NCBI GenBank assembly: GCA_964455375.1
Contig: CAYVXE010000127.1
Span: 1-11,631 of the forward strand
DNA from: CAYVXE01 sp964455375
GTDB taxonomy: Bacteria; Zhuqueibacterota; Zhuqueibacteria; Oceanimicrobiales; Oceanimicrobiaceae
Reading direction: 5' to 3'
DNA length: 11,631 bases
The notes beneath the pieces were generated by a model, which saw nothing but the letters and a program-made list of their open reading frames with translations, was not told where the DNA came from and searched no databases. Each line of letters opens with the position of its first letter. Positions within the stretch are counted from its first letter, which is position 1. This document shows, one piece after another, positions 7,043 through 11,631 of this stretch. Position numbers and translations under genes: made by a program.

Positions 7043-8131
7043 ATGCAACGATTAAATCAAAATCACATACCGCTGGTATGTCCCCAATGCAAAAGCACAT
7101 TGCAGCATTCTGAAAAGACTCTCACATGCCATGACTGTGGAAAAGACTGGCAGGTTAAAGACGACGTTCCCCAATTTTCGGAAGAGGATATTTATTGGGG
7201 TGAAGTTTCAAAAGAATTTATGCAAAATATTGTAAAAGAGGCAAAAAACAGCAACTGGCTCAATGCCATAAATACCCTGTTAAAACCCGTCAATCCGAGA
7301 ATTTATGATTACGTTACGGACAGCACGCGAGCCGACTGGCGCTTTCCCATTACGCTGGATAAATCCAAAACCGCTCTGGACCTGGGAGCCGGCTGGGGGC
7401 TGCTGACCAGCGAACTGGCAAAAATTTGTGGCACGGTCGTAGCGCTGGAAAAAATTCCGCTGCGGGTGGACTTTATGCAGACACGTTTCAGTCAAGACAA
7501 CTTAAAGAACGTTCAAATCATTCAGGGAGACTTTCTAAACATTCCGTTCCCCGAAAACAGTTTCGACTGCATTGTGTGCAACGGTGTTTTGGAATGGGTG
7601 GGATTGTATGATTTAGGGCGCAAGCCGCGGGAAGCACAGATGTTTTTCCTAAAGAATCTCGCTCGCTTGCTCAAACCAGGCGGCACACTTTACGTCGGCA
7701 TTGAAAACCGCTTCGGCTACAAACAAATTCTCGGTACGCGTGACCACAGTGGCATTCGCTTCACCAGTCTTATCCCGCGGTTTCTGGCAAACCTAGTGAT
7801 GCGCTTTTCCACAAAAAACAAAGCGTTTTTTCTGGATAATAATATTGTTCCTGGATACCGCACCTACACTTACACAGCCAGAGGCTACCATAAACTATTA
7901 CGTGAATGCGGCTTTCAAACACCGGACATTTACTTTGTAATTCCGAGTTACAGTCATCCGAGGTGGCTGATTCCAGCAGACGACAAAGACGCGTTTCGCT
8001 TCTTGTTTGACCGGTTATTTCACCCCAGGACAAGAACAGGGAGAATGCTGAAAAAATTTGTAAACATGAAGCTACCGGGGTTACCGCAACGCTTTTTTAT
8101 GGGAGATTTTTGTATCTATGCCCGAAAATAA
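7043..8131 (+). CDS. SAM-dependent class I methyltransferase with N-terminal zinc ribbon
   Basis: A 362-aa soluble protein. Residues 10-45 form a Trm112-like zinc-ribbon with Cys13-x2-Cys16 and Cys29-x2-Cys32. The Rossmann methyltransferase core then follows: motif I ALDLGAGWG (111-119), the acidic end of beta-2 at Glu136, QGDF around 161-164, FDCIVCNGVLEW (174-185), and LKPGGTLYVGIENRFGY (210-226). The C-terminal extension (about 230-362) is not recognised. The acceptor is unknown. Its position inside a Wzx/Wzy operon suggests methylation of a sugar or of a glycan terminus, which is inference. The start ATG is 5 nt after the flippase stop, with only a weak purine-rich stretch upstream. The operon is broken just after this gene by a repeat-rich insertion, and the next polysaccharide gene is the kinase at 9192. 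Confidence 0.85.
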   Translation: MQRLNQNHIPLVCPQCKSTLQHSEKTLTCHDCGKDWQVKDDVPQFSEEDIYWGEVSKEFMQNIVKEAKNSNWLNAINTLLKPVNPRIYDYVTDSTRADWRFPITLDKSKTALDLGAGWGLLTSELAKICGTVVALEKIPLRVDFMQTRFSQDNLKNVQIIQGDFLNIPFPENSFDCIVCNGVLEWVGLYDLGRKPREAQMFFLKNLARLLKPGGTLYVGIENRFGYKQILGTRDHSGIRFTSLIPRFLANLVMRFSTKNKAFFLDNNIVPGYRTYTYTARGYHKLLRECGFQTPDIYFVIPSYSHPRWLIPADDKDAFRFLFDRLFHPRTRTGRMLKKFVNMKLPGLPQRFFMGDFCIYARK

Positions 8132-8144
8132 TTGGCACTAAATG

Positions 8145-8275
8145 AAGCCACAGAGGTCACAGAGTCTTGAATGAAAACACTTTCAAAAGAGCAAAGTACT
8201 TCATACACTCAAAATACTGGCTTGTAACAACCTAATGAACAATTATCTTTTTATACTCTGTGTTCTCTGTGGCTT
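8145..8275. repeat. Mini-element copy 1 (131 bp, terminal inverted repeats)
   Basis: The left arm AAGCCACAGAGGTCACAGAG (8145-8164) and right arm CTCTGTGTTCTCTGTGGCTT (8256-8275) are inverted repeats matching at 18 of 20 positions. The interior is AT-rich and related to copy 3: the 45-nt stretch 8203-8247 matches 8951-8995 at about 37 positions. There is no ORF inside and no clear target-site duplication. The right arm ends 21 nt before the TTG start of the GxxExxY gene. Confidence 0.85.
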
Positions 8276-8285
8276 GGATTTCTTT

Positions 8286-8290
8286 GGAGG
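8286..8290 (+). promoter_or_regulatory. GGAGG SD deciding the TTG start of the GxxExxY gene
   Basis: GGAGG lies 6 nt before TTG 8297, the only suitable in-frame start. An out-of-frame ATG at 8301 lies 10 nt from the same SD and opens only a three-codon ORF (ATG AAC AAA TAA). Confidence 0.7.
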
Positions 8291-8296
8291 AAACTC

Positions 8297-8662
8297 TTGA
8301 ATGAACAAATAACTGAATCAATTATCGGCGCAGCAATAGAGGTGCACCGAGTATTGGGACCGGGTTTATTGGAAGCCATCTATGAAGAAGCGCTTTGTCA
8401 TGAATTGACTCTTCGGAATATATCTTTTAGACGGCAACTGGAAATAGATGTAATTTACAAAAACAAAGTTGTCAAAGGTCAACGTTTAGACCTGTTAGTC
8501 GAAGAAAAAGTGATAGTTGAGCTAAAATCGATTTCTAAATTGCCGGAAGTCGCTCTCGCTCAAACACTCTCCTATTTAAAAGCAACGGCCTTGAGAACCG
8601 CTCTGCTTATTAATTTTGGAGAAAAAAAACTGGTTGATGGCATCAAAAGAATCTCTCTTTAG
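8297..8662 (+). CDS. GxxExxY family protein (PD-(D/E)XK nuclease-like, PDDEXK_3)
   Basis: A 121-aa protein with the family signature HRxLGPGLLEAIYEEAL. The name-giving G23-L-L-E26-A-I-Y29 is intact. A PD-(D/E)XK-like core follows: Asp65 in QRLDLLVE and Glu75-Leu-Lys77 in VIVELKS, giving the D...ExK metal-site pattern. Then come QTLSYLKAT and the terminal ALLINFGEKKLVDGIKRI. Length matches the family. The molecular function of GxxExxY proteins is not established, and nuclease activity is only implied by the fold. The start is TTG with a strong GGAGG. The gene sits between copies 1 and 2 of the mini-element and splits the polysaccharide operon, so it is more likely a mobile or accessory passenger than a glycan enzyme. 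Confidence 0.88.
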   Translation: MNEQITESIIGAAIEVHRVLGPGLLEAIYEEALCHELTLRNISFRRQLEIDVIYKNKVVKGQRLDLLVEEKVIVELKSISKLPEVALAQTLSYLKATALRTALLINFGEKKLVDGIKRISL

Positions 8663-8699
8663 AAATCGTGATTTTTAAATGGTAATAAATCTTATAATG

Positions 8700-8832
8700 A
8701 AGCCACAGAGGTCACAGAGCTTTAAATAAAAAATAATGATTCAAAACAAAAAAAAGTTTTGTACGCTTAAAATATGAGTCGAAACTATCTAATTAATCAG
8801 CAGCAGAGACTATCTCTGTGTTCTCTGTGGCT
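8700..8832. repeat. Mini-element copy 2 (133 bp)
   Basis: The left arm AAGCCACAGAGGTCACAGAG (8700-8719) is identical to copy 1, and the match extends 4 nt outward (AATG). The right arm CTCTGTGTTCTCTGTGGCT is at 8814-8832. The interior is the most diverged of the three copies but keeps a TACGCTTAAAATA stretch near the middle. It starts 37 nt after the GxxExxY stop. The 47 bp between copies 2 and 3 are AT-rich with nothing recognisable. Confidence 0.83.
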
Positions 8833-8879
8833 CTTTTCTTTTATGATTTTATATGCTGATTTTAATGAAACTAATAATT

Positions 8880-9012
8880 AAGCCACAGAGGTCACAGAGG
8901 TCACAGAGCATTGAATCAAAACAATGATCTCAAAACTACAAAAGTATTTTATACGCTCAAAATACGGCTTTGCAACAATCTAATAAATAATTATCTCTGT
9001 GTTCTCTGTGGC
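8880..9012. repeat. Mini-element copy 3 (133 bp) with a duplicated left-arm unit
   Basis: The left arm at 8880-8908 carries an extra GAGGTCACA unit in tandem (8888-8896 and 8897-8905). The right arm CTCTGTGTTCTCTGTGGC is at 8995-9012. The interior resembles copy 1. The right arm lies within the 55-bp sequence that is repeated on the far side of the N gap. Confidence 0.83.
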
Positions 9013-9046
9013 CATATTCTATTTTTATGAATTTCTATGCTTCCTT
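8992..9046 (+). repeat. 55-bp exact duplication, left copy (contig end)
   Basis: These 55 bases end exactly at the first N and recur without a mismatch at 9147-9201, beginning exactly after the last N. They comprise the mini-element right arm and the following unique-looking sequence, including an ATG equivalent to the kinase start. The geometry fits two contig ends sharing a k-mer overlap. Confidence 0.9.
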
Positions 9047-9146
9047 NNNNNNNNNNNNNNNNNNNNNNNNNNNNNNNNNNNNNNNNNNNNNNNNNNNNNN
9101 NNNNNNNNNNNNNNNNNNNNNNNNNNNNNNNNNNNNNNNNNNNNNN
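9047..9146. other. Assembly gap of exactly 100 N
   Basis: A run of 100 N is the conventional placeholder for a scaffold gap of unknown size. Because identical 55-bp sequence abuts both sides, the true distance may be minus 55 bp (contigs overlap) or may include further copies of the repeat element. Reading frames drawn across it are meaningless. Confidence 0.98.
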
Positions 9147-9201
9147 TATCTCTGTGTTCTCTGTGGCCATATTCTATTTTTATGAATTTCTATGCTTCCT
9201 T
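9147..9201 (+). repeat. 55-bp exact duplication, right copy (contig start)
   Basis: Identical to 8992-9046. It holds a mini-element right arm (9150-9167) and the ATG of the kinase gene (9192). If the two copies are one locus, element copy 3 ends 24 nt before the kinase start codon. Confidence 0.9.
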
Positions 9202-10196
9202 TAATTGAAAAACATCTTCTCCACCACTGGTCTGAAATACGTCCGGGTAAACCCGTACCTAAAAAGCTGCACTTCTTGCTCAGTGGTGAAAAAGCGATCA
9301 AAAACAAAACAGCGCTGGTATTTGCTGCAAATAATCCTCTGCCGCTTTTAATCGTAAAGATCGCACGATCTGAATACGGGGCACATTTTCTTGAAACAGA
9401 GTGTAACGCTTTGACGCATGCTTTTTCTGCTTTCAAGAATAATCTCGGTAAAATCAATCTTCCGCAACCAATCCTTTTTGACTATTTCGGCAATGACAAA
9501 GCGCTGATAGAAACCGTTGTTCCCGGTGAATCTCTTGAAGCGAAATGGGGACGATTACACGAAAAGGCATGGCAAGCTGCATTTAGCAAAGAGCTTGAAA
9601 AAATTACCGGTATTCTCATCGAACTAAAAAAGAATCTTTCTGTAAAAAACAAAGACATTCATTTGACCGACTTTGCTCAAAAAAGCTGGAAACATTTCTG
9701 CTCTGCTTATACACCGACTACTCATGAAAAAGAGACGTTCAATCGCATCGTCACATCGTCTCTCTTCAAAAAACAACAAAAACTACCGGCAGTTTGGCTG
9801 CATGGTGACTTCTGGATCGGTAACATTTTACAGACCTCCAACGACCGGCTCGGATTAATCGACTGGGAACAAACCCGGGATGCTGGGCTACCTTTCTGGG
9901 ACTTGTTCTTCTTTATCACCACCGCAACCCTGTACAGCCCCTTTGCACACTGGGGCAAATACCCTGAACAGGGACTGGCTACCTGCTTAACGGCAGAGGC
10001 GCCGGTACATCATTCAATCAAACAAGCAATCCGCCACATGAATAGCAAAATAAACCTGCCCGAGGAAGACCTTGCAACGCTTTTCCATTTATTTTTGCTT
10101 GATATGGCCACCTTTCACTTTCAGGAATATGGTTTTGGCAAGAAACAGGATCAGATTTTTAGAAATTTTTTCCCGAAAGATATTACCTTGTTATGA
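9192..10196 (+). CDS. APH/choline-kinase-like phosphotransferase (aminoglycoside phosphotransferase family)
   Basis: A 334-aa protein with a protein-kinase-like fold of the APH family. Candidate ATP-binding Lys56 is in LLIVKIAR and a helix-C Glu70 in ETECNAL. The catalytic loop HGDFWIGNIL (204-213) gives His204, Asp206 and Asn211, and Asp224 in LIDWEQ is the second metal-binding aspartate. Homologues are often called aminoglycoside phosphotransferases, but this context gives no reason to infer drug resistance. A sugar, glycan or lipid-linked acceptor is more likely, by inference. The in-frame TGA at 9183 limits the start to ATG 9192; no SD is visible, and the start lies in the 55-bp sequence duplicated across the gap. 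The stop overlaps the next start as ATGA, implying coupling with the WaaL/Wzy-family gene. Confidence 0.87.
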   Translation: MLPLIEKHLLHHWSEIRPGKPVPKKLHFLLSGEKAIKNKTALVFAANNPLPLLIVKIARSEYGAHFLETECNALTHAFSAFKNNLGKINLPQPILFDYFGNDKALIETVVPGESLEAKWGRLHEKAWQAAFSKELEKITGILIELKKNLSVKNKDIHLTDFAQKSWKHFCSAYTPTTHEKETFNRIVTSSLFKKQQKLPAVWLHGDFWIGNILQTSNDRLGLIDWEQTRDAGLPFWDLFFFITTATLYSPFAHWGKYPEQGLATCLTAEAPVHHSIKQAIRHMNSKINLPEEDLATLFHLFLLDMATFHFQEYGFGKKQDQIFRNFFPKDITLL

Positions 10197-11569
10197 GTAA
10201 CCAAACCTGGACACTACCGCAAAGCGACACTCCGGTACGGGCAAAAACGACTCTACTTATGAGTCTTCTTGGCGGAATTTTTTGTGTTCTTCTTTTAACC
10301 TTGGTATCAAGCTTCGGCATAAAAGTCATTCCTATTGTTTTGTTCGCCGCAGGATTGATTTGGATGGTTTTTTCTGACCCGTTTTATGGTTTGCTCCTCG
10401 TTTTTTTGATGATTTTTTCCGGTGCAGCCGCGGGTTTTGAACTACCAGGTGGCTACATGGCGGTGGCTGCTTTTGCCAGTCTGGCCTGGATTTTTGACCG
10501 CACCAGAAAATGTGATCTGACGTTTCAATACGGTAAGCAGCAAGGCATTTTTATTGCTCTGCTATTTGCAACCCTGCTCATGTCGATCCCATTTTCATTT
10601 AACCGGGAGGTAAGCTTTTTAAAACTAATCGGTTATGTGAAAGTCATCATTTTGTACCTGCTCATTGTCAATACATTAAAAACAGAAAAACAGCTTAAGC
10701 TATCATTGGCGGCCATTTTTGTGCTATTGGTTATTTCATTCGGGTATGGACTATACAACCTGCTGTTTGCAGTTAAAGAGTTACAAGCTGTAGACATATC
10801 AGGGAAAACCATTGATCGAATTCAGGGCCTTACTTATGATCCCAATTTATATGCATCGTCAATTCTTATTTTCATGCCAATTCCATTTTTGTTTTTCTTT
10901 GAAGAAGGAAAATTCTTCAGCAAATTAACATATATAGGATTATTTGGCTTGCTCACCGCGTCAATCGCAATTACATTTTCACGAGGTGGATTGGTTAGCT
11001 TAGGTTTTATGATGATCATTTTTATGTTTAAAAAACGGCACGAACGGTTTGTTTTGTGGACCGGCATTATAGCTATTTTTGCGATCATAATCCTTCTTCC
11101 TCCCGATTTTTGGGAGCGATTCAGTTTCATTTCAAATTTACGCAATGAAAGCTCAGCGAACTGGCGTTATAAATTAGCCGTAAATGCTTTAAATTATTTT
11201 CTTTCACATCCCATTTTCGGGATTGGCCTTGGAAATTATATACAGGAATCGAACAGATTTGTTCCGCATCATCAGGTTGCCCATAATATGTACATTGAAA
11301 CAGCCGCAGAAACCGGCATTTTCGGAATATTGGCATTCCTTGGCCTGATTTGGATCACCATTCGTTATTATGAACAAAGCCGATTACTGTTCACCCTCTA
11401 TGGAAAAACATATCTGGCTCGTCTAACGGAAGCCTTAAAAATAGGGTTTTACGGGTTCCTGTTTTCAGCGTTATTTTTATCTTTACAGATGGACACCCTC
11501 CTCTGGGCGCAGTTTGGTTTTGCCGGTGCGTTGCGGCTAATGGCTGAACATCAGGGAAAATTTGATTGA
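10193..11569 (+). CDS. O-antigen ligase/polymerase family membrane protein (WaaL/Wzy-like)
   Basis: A 458-aa integral membrane protein with about 12-13 hydrophobic segments, including 22-40, 44-60, 118-135, 146-161, 170-193, 220-236, 245-261, 288-303, 372-391 and 416-436. Family features are Arg264 in TFSRGGLVSL, a large periplasmic loop (about 304-371) holding HPIFGIGLGNY (339-349), and AHNMYIETAAETGIFG (363-378) with His364. Proteins of this family either polymerise repeat units (Wzy) or ligate glycan to lipid A or protein (WaaL). Sequence alone does not decide, but Wzx, Wzz-like and OPX neighbours favour a polymerase. The ATG overlaps the kinase stop by 4 nt. A promoter-like sequence begins at its stop codon. 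Confidence 0.88.
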   Translation: MSNQTWTLPQSDTPVRAKTTLLMSLLGGIFCVLLLTLVSSFGIKVIPIVLFAAGLIWMVFSDPFYGLLLVFLMIFSGAAAGFELPGGYMAVAAFASLAWIFDRTRKCDLTFQYGKQQGIFIALLFATLLMSIPFSFNREVSFLKLIGYVKVIILYLLIVNTLKTEKQLKLSLAAIFVLLVISFGYGLYNLLFAVKELQAVDISGKTIDRIQGLTYDPNLYASSILIFMPIPFLFFFEEGKFFSKLTYIGLFGLLTASIAITFSRGGLVSLGFMMIIFMFKKRHERFVLWTGIIAIFAIIILLPPDFWERFSFISNLRNESSANWRYKLAVNALNYFLSHPIFGIGLGNYIQESNRFVPHHQVAHNMYIETAAETGIFGILAFLGLIWITIRYYEQSRLLFTLYGKTYLARLTEALKIGFYGFLFSALFLSLQMDTLLWAQFGFAGALRLMAEHQGKFD

Positions 11570-11594
11570 CTGTTTCGACAAACTTCGTTATATT
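11566..11594 (+). promoter_or_regulatory. Sigma70-like promoter facing the next gene
   Basis: TTGACT (11566-11571) and TATATT (11589-11594) are separated by 17 nt, each matching the sigma70 consensus at 5 of 6 positions. The -35 box overlaps the stop codon of the WaaL/Wzy-family gene. No terminator precedes it in the remaining 62 bp, so the downstream gene may be both read through and independently initiated. Confidence 0.45.
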
Positions 11595-11631
11595 TCGATA
11601 TTTTAATTACTTACCGCCAATAAGGTTAACA

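Noticed and set aside
8145..9012. CRISPR array
   Set aside because: The repeats are inverted within ~133-bp units, spacing is irregular, a gene lies between two units, and interiors are related rather than unique spacers. No cas genes are present.
8132..9191. Complete insertion sequence
   Set aside because: No transposase or integrase frame and no target-site duplication are visible; only terminal-inverted-repeat units and the GxxExxY gene are present.
8999..9457. Open frames crossing the N gap on both strands
   Set aside because: They depend on translating N bases and on the duplicated 55-bp sequence, and have no biological support.
9192..10196. Antibiotic resistance gene (aminoglycoside phosphotransferase)
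   Set aside because: Only the general kinase-fold motifs are shared, and the gene is coupled to a polysaccharide polymerase/ligase gene, so a drug target is not supported.

Overview
The window looks like part of a surface-polysaccharide (Wzx/Wzy-type exopolysaccharide, capsule or O-antigen) biosynthesis and export locus, placed directly downstream of two tRNA-Lys genes. All supported genes read on the + strand. The organism is a moderately AT-rich Gram-negative bacterium: an outer-membrane polysaccharide export (OPX) protein is encoded, and TGA serves as a stop codon. The OPX signal peptide ends in an LSAQ-like sequence, as is common in the Bacteroidota/FCB group. Several genes carry strong Shine-Dalgarno (SD) sequences (AAGGAG, AGGAGG, GGAGG), which are uncommon in Bacteroidota proper. 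An FCB-type lineage outside core Bacteroidota (for example Calditrichota or KSB1-like) is a reasonable guess, but this is inference and not a placement. A 100-N gap shows this is a draft assembly.

Layout: 1-330 holds tRNA-Lys(TTT), tRNA-Lys(CTT) and a rho-independent terminator. 481-2811 holds two nucleotide-sugar genes: dTDP-glucose 4,6-dehydratase (rmlB) and a WbpA-like UDP-N-acetylglucosamine/UDP-sugar 6-dehydrogenase. A 220-bp gap with palindromic repeats follows. 3032-8131 holds the export and assembly block: an OPX/SLBB protein, a Wzz/GNVR polysaccharide co-polymerase, a Wzx-type flippase and a zinc-ribbon methyltransferase. 8132-9191 is an intrusion of different character. It carries three copies of a ~131-133 bp repeat element with ~18-20 bp imperfect terminal inverted repeats, a small GxxExxY/PD-(D/E)XK family gene between copies 1 and 2, and the assembly gap. 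9192-11569 resumes the polysaccharide locus with an APH-like kinase overlapping by 4 nt an O-antigen ligase/polymerase (WaaL/Wzy) family protein. The window ends with a promoter-like sequence facing a gene beyond the edge.

How the parts would work together: the two sugar enzymes supply a dTDP-4-keto-6-deoxyglucose intermediate and a UDP-uronic acid. Repeat units would be flipped by the Wzx-like protein, polymerised or ligated by the WaaL/Wzy-family protein, length-controlled by the Wzz-like protein and exported through the OPX protein. The methyltransferase and the kinase may decorate or cap the glycan. No glycosyltransferase or initiating transferase lies in the window, so the locus must continue elsewhere.

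Points most worth a second look: the flippase appears to start at an AUU codon behind a perfect SD; a mini-element family surrounds the GxxExxY gene and sits just upstream of two start codons; and an exact 55-bp duplication abuts the N gap, which probably marks unjoined contig ends rather than missing DNA.
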